From NCBI GenBank assembly GCA_028873975.1, contig JAPPMO010000004.1:1-54461 (forward strand): DNA of 54,461 nucleotides, in the 5' to 3' direction. The notes under the pieces were generated by a model. The model saw nothing but the letters and a program-made list of their open reading frames with translations, was not told the origin of the DNA and ran no database searches. Positions 40,201-47,553 of the stretch are shown piece after piece. The position numbers were made by a program, and so were the translations under genes. How positions within the stretch are numbered: position 1 is the stretch's first letter; each line of letters starts with the position of its first letter. This DNA comes from Chloroflexota bacterium (GTDB lineage: Bacteria > Chloroflexota > Anaerolineae > Aggregatilineales > Phototrophicaceae).

Positions 40201-40375
40201 TCGTCTTCCAGACGCCGCCGGCGCAAGCCCCGAAATAAAAAGTCATTGGATCCGACGCATCGCCCGCGACTGCCACCACCCGTCCGCCGCGATGCGGTCC
40301 AATACAGCGAAATTCCAAACTATCAAGCAACTGCTGTCGTATGCTCTGTGTGACGTCCGTAGAAGATTCGTTCAT
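37229..40375 (-). CDS. Sortilin/VPS10-like BNR-repeat protein
   Basis: 1048 aa. Many Asp-box/BNR repeats of the S-x-D-x-G-x-x-W form are visible: KTTDGGQYWRNV, KSVDAGLSWRHL, RSRDGGENWEKV, RSMDGGDSWEEV, RSDDYGETWIRL, KSIDGGASFEAI, HISEDGGREWEEI, KTTDYGKTWRPI, SFDDGENWQPI. They build two beta-propellers (about 25-720), followed by a beta-sandwich-like C-terminal part with DQDLVVATHGRSFWILDDL near 715 as found in bacterial VPS10-like and glycosyl-hydrolase-annotated proteins. No signal peptide is evident at MNESSTDVTQSIRQQ. The function of these proteins is not settled. AAGGTG lies upstream of ATG 40375. It is the last gene of a minus-strand peptidase series. Confidence 0.8.
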   Translation of the reverse strand: MNESSTDVTQSIRQQLLDSLEFRCIGPHRGGRVVAVAGDASDPMTFYFGACAGGVWKTTDGGQYWRNVSDGYFNTAAIGALTVSTADPNVIYAGTGETSIRGNVSHGDGIYKSVDAGLSWRHLGLSDTRHIGKIQVHPRDPDIVYVAALGHAFGPNEQRGVFRSRDGGENWEKVLYKSETAGSHDVSMDVNNPRILFAAIWQAQRYPHRLESGGPECGLWRSMDGGDSWEEVSRKPGLPGGVLGKIGVAISPAQAGRVWAVIEAEDGAVFRSDDYGETWIRLSEQSLLRTRPWYYMHITADTQDPDTVYVQNYSFWKSIDGGASFEAIPIPHGDDHALWIDPNDNRRMIDGNDGGACVSFNGGMSWSSIYNQPTAQLYHVCTDDQFPYRVYGSQQDNSAISVPSATIDGAIHERDWYAPGGGESGYIAIKPDDPAYVVASGPQGQRAYNDIMLLYNHRSGQVWDITVWPELYGWGVGSEGLKYRFQWTFPIMFSRHNPDLLYVASNHLHLSTDLGASFEAISPDLTRDDPDKLRASGGPITRDNTGAEVYCTIFALAESHHEAGVLWAGTDDGLVHISEDGGREWEEISPPDLPEWALISIIEASPHEAGAAYLAATRYKLDDRRPYLYKTTDYGKTWRPITNGIPDDEFTRVIREDPNRRGLLYAGTETGLYISFDDGENWQPIRGNLPVCPIHDLVIKDQDLVVATHGRSFWILDDLAPLHQAGSDLPVEGAHLFAPAPKTRMRDYGRFGRWYGEQDSNKVNFGRIGTSVAALEYRDDSDLPHFLNAGRNPRPGVVFRYYLAGAGDAPVELHIRDMDGALIRSYSSASEADGLPAGSGLNRFHWNLRYPGAVDVDESLTSWERPDGPLVVPGEYMAELVAGADSCRQTFEVRADPRLETTAEAFAAQKDLLLAICDRLSRNNATLNKLVALKGQAGAWQERCDDEAVLAAASAIVADVDALLPLLINTGISESQLYPSGLHEKFNALFDSVDSADYAPPRQAFEVFEQLSAQLDGHVERAETDLGEKVAAFNETIRGLGLGALDAM

Positions 40376-40533
40376 CTTTTATCACCTTCCGTTCTGGGTT
40401 AAATCCGCTGTTTACCGCATCAAACGCAGTTTAGTTATCAACTCTGAGGATGCCGTGGACGCATTATGATTCCGATGGAGCGCGTCTGTGTAGGTTTGCG
40501 ACCGACGTCGGGAGCTGCATAGACAAGTGAAAG

Positions 40534-40559
40534 TCTCCCCCCAATGCATTGGGGGGAGA
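40534..40559. repeat. 26-bp perfect palindrome
   Basis: TCTCCCCCCAATG is followed directly by its reverse complement (40547-40559), with no spacer. A G-rich run (GAGGGGGG) follows at about 40565. It lies in the 246-bp gap between the BNR gene and the prolyl oligopeptidase gene and may act as a terminator or repeat unit. Confidence 0.6.
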
Positions 40560-40621
40560 TTTAGAGGGGGGTTGGCGTTCATATCCGACAAGATGCTGTG
40601 CACGATAAATCTGACTTTTGC

Positions 40622-42700
40622 CTACTCCAGGCCCATGTCGAAAACGCGATTGAGAAAGGCGAAGATATCCACCTGCTCTTCAATCAACTTCGACGTCGCT
40701 TTTCCCATGGCATGTCCGGCTCTGGTCAAGACCCGCAGCAGAATGACGTTGTCACTCTCATTGGCGGCTTGCAAGCTGGCCGCCAGCTTCTTCGAGTGCA
40801 TCGGCACGACGCGGTCATCATGATCGGCCGTGAGAATCATTATCGGCGGATAGGCTTGCCCGGCTTGAATGTTGTGCAGCGGACCGTAAGCCGTCAGAAA
40901 CTCGAAATGCTCCTTGCTGCTTTCGGCATCGCCATACTCGGTGGTCCAATAGCGTCCCGAGGTGAAATACTTGAAGCGAAGCATGTCGATAGTTGGCACA
41001 TGGCATAGAATCGCGCCGTATAAGTCCGGGCGCTGCGTCATGCAGACCGCCACCAGCAGGCCGCCATTGCTCCTGCCCTCAATCGCCAGCTTCCGGTTCG
41101 AAGTGTATTGGTTCTCGATCAGCCATTCCGCCGCACTGTGAATGTCATCGTAGGTCTTCTGTCGGCCAGCAAACATGCCGGCGCGATGCCAGGCTTCCCC
41201 GTATTCGCCCCCGCCCCGGATATTGGCGACGACAAAAATCCCACCGCTTTCCAACCAGACCGGCAGCCATTCGCGGTAACTCGGCGTTTGGCTGAAGCTG
41301 TAACCGCCGTAAGCATACATAATGGCTGGATTGTCGCCATTCAGTTCCAAGCCCTTCTTGCAGGTGATGAAGATCGGCACCTTCACGCCATCTTCAGATG
41401 GGCAAAATGCCTGTCTCGTTTCGTATCGGTCGGGATCAAACGAGGGCGTCGCCGCTTCGAAAAACGGCTGCGTTTCGCCAGTCTCGAAGTCGTATTGCAG
41501 TATCTGCGTCGGCTGCAGAAACGAGGTCCAGGCGATGAACATGCTGTCATCTTTAGCCCCGCCATAGGCGCCGGCATGCTCGCGCAGCGCCACGGCGCCC
41601 ATCCCGGGCGGCAGCAGCTCGCGATCGAGCGAGCCGTCTTTGTTGTAAATCTTGATCACATGCCGGCAGAGGCGCAGCGCAGTTACCACAAACTGCTGAT
41701 TGACAATGGCGACGCCGTCTATGGCTTCTTCGCTTTCCGGCACCACATCCACCCAGTTTTCCCTGGCTGGATTCTTGATATCCACCGCGACCACGCGCCA
41801 GTTCAAAGCGCCATTGCTGGTCAGGATGTAAAAGATATCGCCATCATTGCCGATGAAATTATATTCGGCGTCCAGGTCGTCAAAGAGTCGGATGAAGTCG
41901 CCTTCATCGTCGATCGGCCGGTAATACAGGCGATTGGCAATCCGCGACTCCCAAGTGATATCGAGAATGAGAAAACGATCATCGGCGCTGACCGAGGCGC
42001 TTAACTGAATGCCTTTTCGCCCCGGATCAGCATAGATTAATTTGTCGTCGGCTTGTTGAGTCCCTAGTTTGTGGTAGTACACCTGGTAAGACACCGCTGG
42101 ATTGTCGGGTCCTTCGTCTGGCGCGCCATCCGCGTATCGGCTGTAGTAGAAGCCGGAGCCATCCGCCCGCCAAGCCACCGATGAGAATTTCAGCGCTTCC
42201 AAATCGTCATCCAGATCCTCGCCGCTTTCCACATCTCTGAAGCGGAACTTGACCCAATCCAGCCCGCCATCCGAGAGGGCGACCATCACCAGCCGGCCAT
42301 CGCCCGTCGGCTGCCAATCGAATATCGCGACTGTGCCATCATCGCTCAATTCGTTGGGGTCGACCAGTACCCGCGCTGGCTTGTCCCCTTCTTGCACATA
42401 GAGCACGGGTTGTTCCTGCAAGCCATCGTTCCGCATGTAGAAGAGCTTGTCGCCGCGCTTGCGCGGGATCTCAAATTTGGGATAATTCCATACCTCGCGC
42501 AGCCGCCGCTCGAAACTGTCACGCCCTTCCAGGCTTGTTAGCAGGCCCATCGCCAAGTCGTGCTGCTTCCCCGTCCAGGCCAGCACTTCCGGGTCGTCGG
42601 CGGCTTCCAGCCAGCGATAAGGATCGGCTGTCAGAGCGCCAAAGAAATCATCTGCAACATCAACTCGGCGCGTTGCGGGATATTCCAGTTTTCCAAACAC
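40622..42700 (-). CDS. Prolyl oligopeptidase, S9A
   Basis: 692 aa, standard POP size. An N-terminal seven-bladed propeller (about 70-410) starts after YPATRRVDVADDFFG and DPYRWLE. The C-terminal alpha/beta hydrolase carries the triad: Ser near 541 in IEGRSNGGLLVAV, Asp near 625 in LTADHDDRVVPMHS and His near 662 in TRAGHAMGK. It cleaves short proline-containing peptides (under about 30 residues) after Pro, normally in the cytoplasm. The start is GTG 42700 with GGAAAGGG upstream. Co-directional with a DPP-IV-like peptidase and a peptide importer, fitting peptide catabolism. Confidence 0.94.
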   Translation of the reverse strand: MFGKLEYPATRRVDVADDFFGALTADPYRWLEAADDPEVLAWTGKQHDLAMGLLTSLEGRDSFERRLREVWNYPKFEIPRKRGDKLFYMRNDGLQEQPVLYVQEGDKPARVLVDPNELSDDGTVAIFDWQPTGDGRLVMVALSDGGLDWVKFRFRDVESGEDLDDDLEALKFSSVAWRADGSGFYYSRYADGAPDEGPDNPAVSYQVYYHKLGTQQADDKLIYADPGRKGIQLSASVSADDRFLILDITWESRIANRLYYRPIDDEGDFIRLFDDLDAEYNFIGNDGDIFYILTSNGALNWRVVAVDIKNPARENWVDVVPESEEAIDGVAIVNQQFVVTALRLCRHVIKIYNKDGSLDRELLPPGMGAVALREHAGAYGGAKDDSMFIAWTSFLQPTQILQYDFETGETQPFFEAATPSFDPDRYETRQAFCPSEDGVKVPIFITCKKGLELNGDNPAIMYAYGGYSFSQTPSYREWLPVWLESGGIFVVANIRGGGEYGEAWHRAGMFAGRQKTYDDIHSAAEWLIENQYTSNRKLAIEGRSNGGLLVAVCMTQRPDLYGAILCHVPTIDMLRFKYFTSGRYWTTEYGDAESSKEHFEFLTAYGPLHNIQAGQAYPPIMILTADHDDRVVPMHSKKLAASLQAANESDNVILLRVLTRAGHAMGKATSKLIEEQVDIFAFLNRVFDMGLE

Positions 42701-42804
42701 GAGCCCTTTCCTTTCAGAAATATCGCGGTAGTGTTTCCTTTTAGGTTGAAATGCGACCAGACAGCTCTCGACATGAGAGCTTTAACCCAAAATACCAACG
42801 ATCT

Positions 42805-42882
42805 GGTAGGGGCGACTCGGCGAGTCGCCCGATTCTCATTCAGTTTCTACTCGGCGGGCGTTTCAGCGAAACGCCCCCTACC
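42805..42882. repeat. Double-hairpin GTAGGGG element
   Basis: Outer inverted ends GGTAGGGG (42805-42812)/CCCCTACC (42875-42882) enclose two perfect hairpins: GGGCGACTCG (42810-42819)/CGAGTCGCCC (42821-42830) and GGGCGTTTC (42856-42864)/GAAACGCCC (42868-42876). Same architecture as 49480-49549. The 390-bp gap 42701-43090 otherwise holds the repeat at 42940-43072 and no gene. Confidence 0.65.
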
Positions 42883-42939
42883 GGCTGTAAGTGCAAGTAA
42901 GTAATGAGAATCAAAAACAGGCATGAACGGTAAGAGCCT

Positions 42940-43072
42940 TTGACGGTCAGTGTCGGCGATCAGTGTCTACGCGACCCGCCGAAATGCCCGCAAAATATAT
43001 TCCTCTGTTGGTTTTTCTCTGCGCGCTCTGTGTCCTCTGTGTTTAGATTTCCGTTGCACGACTTGCTTTAAT
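42940..43072. repeat. Dispersed repeat shared with both window ends
   Basis: 42940-42978 matches 40-67 at the window start apart from an internal duplication. 42986-43072 matches 54326-54403 with a 9-bp length difference in the CTCTGTG run. It is non-coding, with CTCTGCGCGCTCTGTGTC-type words. Confidence 0.65.
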
Positions 43073-43090
43073 GTACTTATATTTTAGCGC

Positions 43091-45397
43091 TTACTGAATC
43101 TCATATCCCACCGGCGGATCGACGCCGAGAAGATGCTGCACGAAATAATCCCAGCGGCGCCGCACAAAGTAGGGATGCGTCGTGCAGGCATGCGGTTGAT
43201 TGGGCATGATCAGCAAATCGAAGTCTTTATTCGCCTTAATCAACGCGTCCACCACCACCAGCGTCGAAGCCACATGCACATTCTCGTCCATATCGCCGTG
43301 GATCAGCAGCAGCTTGCCCTGCAGATTCCCCGCATGGTTTTGGTTGGCGGAAAAGACATAGTGCTCCGCCACCGGCAGCCCCATATAGCGTTCGACCCAG
43401 GTGGCTTTGTCCAGCCGGTGATCATGATTGCCCGCCGACGACACCGCAACCTTGTAGAAGTCCGGATAGGCGAACATCGCCCGGCATGAGGCGTAACCGC
43501 CGGCCGAATGCCCGAAGATGCCCACGCGCGATATATCAAGGTAATCGTAGCGATCGGCAAGCTGTCGTATCGCGCGGATATGATCGGGCAAGCCATTGTC
43601 CGGCAGGTTGCGATAACTGTGATCATGATGCGCCTTGGAACGCCCCGGCATGCCCAGACCGTCGATCATCACCACCACGAATCCCAACTCCGCCAGCGCC
43701 TGCGACGTCCAATAATTGCCTTCCCGTTCGCGCGCCGCATCGGCGAATGCCGCCGGCGCTTGTATGGCCTGCGGACCGCCGTAAATGTAATCGATCACCG
43801 GGTATTGCGCATTCTCGTCCAAATCCGAGGGGCGGAAGATCAGTCCATATATGTCCGTGCTGCCATCGCGCGCTTTGGCTTTGAATCGCTCCGGCGCCCG
43901 CCAGCCCGTCGCTTCCAGTTCGCTGATGTCGGCTCGCTCGAGCTCGCGTATCAGCTTGCCGTCCGCGCTGCGCAGCAAGATCACCGGCGCTTGGTCAACC
44001 GTCGAATAATTGTCGATAAAACAACTGCCGCCCGGCGCAAAGGCCACCGCGTGATCGGCATCTTCCGGCGTCAGCAGCTCTGGCTCGCCACCCTCCAGGC
44101 TGACGCGATACAAATGGCTGAAATAGGGATCGCGATCGGCTTCGCGCCCCACAGCCGTGAAATAGATCAGGCCCGCGTCTTCATCCACATATTTCACCTG
44201 GCTCACTTCATAAGCGCCCGACGTGAGTTGACGAATCAGCGATCCGCTTTCCGCGTCATACAGATACAGGTGCCCCCAGCCATCCCGCTGCGAATACCAA
44301 ATGACGCGACTGCCCCCGGCCAAGATACGGACGCTGGAATTGCCGCGCCAAATCGAGGGATCAATGCCGGTGCCGCTCTCTTCCGCAATAGCGCTGCGCG
44401 CCGCCCCCGTCTCCGCGTCAATGACGATCAGGTCCATCTGATAATAGCCGCGCCCCTGCCGCAGGAAATAGATCGCGCTCGCGTCTTCCGACCACCACAA
44501 ACAATCGTCGTTGATGGGCGGACCGTGATACTGCACCTCCTTCGCTTCCAGGTCAATATTGGTCACAGAGCCTGCATTCAAATCCGCGCAGACCAGCGTA
44601 GCCAAAGGCAAGACCTCGTCGCCAGGCAAGGGATAGGCATAGGAATGCAAATGCGGGCGCACGCTGCCGTCTCGCGGCGCCGATTGCACCAGATGAAACT
44701 GCGGCGCTTCCCGCTGATCGACGCGGCAGAACAGCAGCCGATTGCTATCCGGCGACCAGCGAATCGCCGGTGCCGGCGCGTCTGCAATGCCGCCCGTTGT
44801 CAGCGGCGAAAGCAGCGGCTCGCCATAGTCGTTTTTCGCTTCGCCGTCGTCGGTGATCGCGACTTCCTCCCCGCTGTATACCGAGCGAACCCATACGTTA
44901 TGGTCGCGCGTATAGGCTTCCCACTGACCGTCGGGCGAAAGCACTTTGTCCTTTGGCGGATTCGGCACATCGCCCAGGCGCATGCAGTCGTATGTACTCA
45001 AATCACAGGACCAGCGCCCACTGGCGCCGGCCGCATCAATGTCAAAGACGACGCTCTGACCATTATTGCTGAACTCGATTTCCCTGAAGGGCAATTGCCC
45101 GGCTTGGCAGGGCTTGCCCGTCGCTTGGCTGAGCGCGGCAGCCAGCCGTTCGTGATCAAAGGCCGGCATTCTTTGCCCCGCCGCCGGGTCGACTAGCGCA
45201 AACTCAAATCCCGACAGCGATTTCCAGCGATACCAAAAGCGATCAGAGCCCTCGATCCAGCGGGGTCTGATTGTCAGATCGGAAGTCAGCTGGGCCGCAT
45301 TGCCCGGCAGCAGACGCTCGGCGCGGGCATATCGCCCCCACATGCCCGTCCCTGACTGCGGCGCTCCCTCGCGCGCCAGCTTCATCTGTAATTCCAT
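43091..45397 (-). CDS. Dipeptidyl peptidase IV-like serine peptidase, S9B
   Basis: 768 aa. An eight-bladed DPP-IV N-terminal propeller region (about 80-520: NVWVRSVYSGEEVAITDDGE, AIRWSPDSNRLLFCRVDQRE, GWGHLYLYDAESG) precedes the hydrolase domain. Ser near 631 lies in IFGHSAGGYAS; the Asp is in GDMDENVHV and the His in NQPHACT. DGLGMPGRSKAHHD is the usual GT.GRG-like segment. It removes N-terminal X-Pro/Ala dipeptides. No signal peptide appears at MELQMKLAREGA, so location is probably cytoplasmic. The frame is open another 89 codons upstream into the permease gene; ATG 45397 with GAGGG is chosen. Confidence 0.9.
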   Translation of the reverse strand: MELQMKLAREGAPQSGTGMWGRYARAERLLPGNAAQLTSDLTIRPRWIEGSDRFWYRWKSLSGFEFALVDPAAGQRMPAFDHERLAAALSQATGKPCQAGQLPFREIEFSNNGQSVVFDIDAAGASGRWSCDLSTYDCMRLGDVPNPPKDKVLSPDGQWEAYTRDHNVWVRSVYSGEEVAITDDGEAKNDYGEPLLSPLTTGGIADAPAPAIRWSPDSNRLLFCRVDQREAPQFHLVQSAPRDGSVRPHLHSYAYPLPGDEVLPLATLVCADLNAGSVTNIDLEAKEVQYHGPPINDDCLWWSEDASAIYFLRQGRGYYQMDLIVIDAETGAARSAIAEESGTGIDPSIWRGNSSVRILAGGSRVIWYSQRDGWGHLYLYDAESGSLIRQLTSGAYEVSQVKYVDEDAGLIYFTAVGREADRDPYFSHLYRVSLEGGEPELLTPEDADHAVAFAPGGSCFIDNYSTVDQAPVILLRSADGKLIRELERADISELEATGWRAPERFKAKARDGSTDIYGLIFRPSDLDENAQYPVIDYIYGGPQAIQAPAAFADAAREREGNYWTSQALAELGFVVVMIDGLGMPGRSKAHHDHSYRNLPDNGLPDHIRAIRQLADRYDYLDISRVGIFGHSAGGYASCRAMFAYPDFYKVAVSSAGNHDHRLDKATWVERYMGLPVAEHYVFSANQNHAGNLQGKLLLIHGDMDENVHVASTLVVVDALIKANKDFDLLIMPNQPHACTTHPYFVRRRWDYFVQHLLGVDPPVGYEIQ

Positions 45398-45513
45398 CTT
45401 AAGCCCTCGCAAAGAATCGGTCTTATTCGATCGAACTATTGATTTCACATTTCGCGTGTGCCAAAGTGACAGGGGCGAAATAAATAGAGCGTCGCATTTT
45501 GAGGCGCAAAGGA

Positions 45514-46422
45514 TCACTGAATATATGGGTCCAGCGCATCGCGCAGGGCATCTCCGATCAGGTTGATCGATATCACGGTCACGGAGATCAGGACGCCGGG
45601 GAAGATCATCAGCAGCGGCCCCCTGCGTAAGTATAGCCGGCCGTTGCTGAGCATATTGCCCCATTCCGCTTGCGGCGGCTGCACGCCTAGGCCGAGGAAT
45701 CCCAGCGCCGCCGTTGTCAAGATTGCGCCGGCGACGCCCAGGGTGGCGTAGACGATGATCGGCGCCAGCGTATTCGGCAGCAGATGCAAGAACATGATGC
45801 GCGCGCGCCCCGCGCCAATTGCCATTGCCGCTTCAATATAATCCTGCTCTTTCAGCGACAAGACATTGCCGCGCACGATGCGCGACAGAGTCGGCGTCGC
45901 CCAAATCGCCAAGACGATGATCAAGTTGAACAAACTCGGTCCCAGCACCGCCACGAATAATATCGCCAGCACGATGCCCGGGAAGGCGTACATAATATCG
46001 ATCACCCGCATCACCAGCGTGTCGACCCAACCCCCAAAGAAACCGGAAATCAAGCCAACGATCGTGCCGCATACGACTCCGGCGGCTGTGCCGACGACGC
46101 CGACAAACAGTGAAACGCGCGCCCCATAGACCAGCCGAGAATAGACATCTCGCCCCACTTCATCCGTGCCCAGCCAATGCTCAGCTGTCGGCGGCTTCAT
46201 GCGCTTGCGCAGCGATTGTTTGTAAGGATCATGCGTCGAGACAATGGGCGCGAATATAGCCATGAAAGCGATGAAGATCATGAACACGGCGCCGACCAAC
46301 GCAAAGCGATTGCGTCGGAACTCGTACCAAGCGCGCCGCGCGCCAGAAATATGCAACAACTCATCCGCTTCGAGCTGCAAGATTTTCTGCTTTTCGTCTT
46401 CGTATTGTCCTGTATAAGTCAC
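45514..46422 (-). CDS. Peptide/oligopeptide ABC permease, DppC/OppC-like
   Basis: 302 aa. An N-terminal cytoplasmic region is followed by the first transmembrane segment (about 39-57, LVGAVFMIFIAFMAIFAPI), a periplasmic loop with HWLGTDEVGRDVYSRLVYGA, typical of DppC, then five further membrane segments with the EAA loop QDYIEAAMAIGAGRARIMFL. GVQPPQAEWGNML is also characteristic. The frame opens with a TTG at 46482, but GTG 46422 has GGAG 7 nt upstream and gives a family-length protein. It pairs with the DppB gene 60 bp upstream. No DppD/DppF ATPase gene is present in this window. Confidence 0.9.
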   Translation of the reverse strand: MTYTGQYEDEKQKILQLEADELLHISGARRAWYEFRRNRFALVGAVFMIFIAFMAIFAPIVSTHDPYKQSLRKRMKPPTAEHWLGTDEVGRDVYSRLVYGARVSLFVGVVGTAAGVVCGTIVGLISGFFGGWVDTLVMRVIDIMYAFPGIVLAILFVAVLGPSLFNLIIVLAIWATPTLSRIVRGNVLSLKEQDYIEAAMAIGAGRARIMFLHLLPNTLAPIIVYATLGVAGAILTTAALGFLGLGVQPPQAEWGNMLSNGRLYLRRGPLLMIFPGVLISVTVISINLIGDALRDALDPYIQ

Positions 46423-46482
46423 GCGCAAGCTCCTGAACACCGGACGACAACTCGAGCGGATGGCGCTGACAACAGATCCCAA

Positions 46483-47415
46483 TCATTCATAGCGAATGCG
46501 CGGGTCCACAACGACCAGTAACAGATCCGTGACGAGATTGGCCATCACAACAGCAATGGCAATCAGCAGCACCGCCCCCTGCACCACGGGAAAGTCGCGC
46601 CCGCTGATGCCGTCGATCAAATACAAGCCGACGCCGGGCCAGGCGAATACCGTCTCCACGATGACTGAACCAGCCAGGATGAAACCGAAGTTAATACCCA
46701 AAATCGTCACGATGGGGATCAGCCCGTTGCGCAAGGCGTGTTTGATCAACACGTTGTACTCGGAAACGCCTTTGGCTCGCGCAGTACGCACGTAATCATG
46801 GTTGACCACCTCAAGCATGCTCGAACGGGAATAACGCGCCAGCGCGCCGGCGATCGACAAACCCAAAACGATAGTCGGCAAGATCATATGTTTTACGCCG
46901 CCCAGCCCCGATGGCGGCAGAATAGGGATATACAGCGCAAATATCAGAATCAACATATAAGCAAACCAGAAATTGGGAATCGATACGCCCACCAAAGCCA
47001 AAACCATCAAGGCGCCATCAACCCAGGTCCCGCGTTTGATCGCAGCCAGTACGCCCAAGGGGATGCCCACGGCCGTCGAGAGCAGAAACGCCGAGATACC
47101 AAGGCGCGCCGAACGCGGTACCCGCCGTGCCAAATCTTCGGTCACCGGGCGCAGCGTGCGGAGCGAATTGCCAAAATCACCCAGCAGTGTGTTGCGCATG
47201 TAGCGCAAATACTGAAGCGACAACGGATCGTTGAAGCCGTACTTCTCGTTGACCTTCGCCAGGTAGGCTTCCGCCTCCTCGCCCTGGAAATCCGGCGGCA
47301 CAAACATCACAGCCGGGTCGCCCGGCGCCATTTGCATCGCGAACCACACCAGCGTGATCGCGCCCAGAATGGTCGGTATCGCCAGCAAAAGCCGCTTGAC
47401 GATATATTGGCGCAT
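46483..47415 (-). CDS. Peptide/oligopeptide ABC permease, DppB/OppB-like
   Basis: 310 aa. MRQYIVKRLLLAIPTILGAI is the standard DppB start, then APGDPA, YLRYMRNTLLGDFGNSLRTLRPV, six transmembrane segments and the EAA loop DYVRTARAKGVSEYNVLIKHALRN. FAWPGVGLYLIDGISGRDFPV near the C-terminus is also standard. Inner membrane; forms the channel with DppC. It lies between the binding-protein gene (138-bp gap with a hairpin element) and dppC. Confidence 0.94.
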   Translation of the reverse strand: MRQYIVKRLLLAIPTILGAITLVWFAMQMAPGDPAVMFVPPDFQGEEAEAYLAKVNEKYGFNDPLSLQYLRYMRNTLLGDFGNSLRTLRPVTEDLARRVPRSARLGISAFLLSTAVGIPLGVLAAIKRGTWVDGALMVLALVGVSIPNFWFAYMLILIFALYIPILPPSGLGGVKHMILPTIVLGLSIAGALARYSRSSMLEVVNHDYVRTARAKGVSEYNVLIKHALRNGLIPIVTILGINFGFILAGSVIVETVFAWPGVGLYLIDGISGRDFPVVQGAVLLIAIAVVMANLVTDLLLVVVDPRIRYE

Positions 47416-47464
47416 ATCTCAATGATCCTCGCCTGCATTCAACGGAACAGTCTGCGTGAACCGA

Positions 47465-47547
47465 GCCCCTTCCCTCAAAAACGAGGAAAGGGGCGCGAGA
47501 CCGTAAAGCCCCTCCCTCTAAATGGGGGAGGGGTTTGGGGTGGGGGC
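47465..47547. repeat. C/G-rich hairpin element between binding-protein and permease genes
   Basis: CCCCTTCCCTC (47466-47476)/GAGGAAAGGGG (47483-47493, one mismatch) and CCCCTCCC (47509-47516)/GGGAGGGG (47526-47533). 47525-47545 is the exact reverse complement of 36219-36239, so it is a dispersed repeat. On the minus strand it could attenuate transcription after the binding-protein gene, giving more binding protein than permease. Confidence 0.55.
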
Positions 47548-47553
47548 AACTGG

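Noticed and set aside
43508..45196. 562-codon open frame on the plus strand
   Set aside because: It lies fully antisense to the well-supported DPP-IV-like gene; the translation is rich in Arg/His/Ile with no recognisable domain, as expected for a shadow frame in GC-rich DNA.
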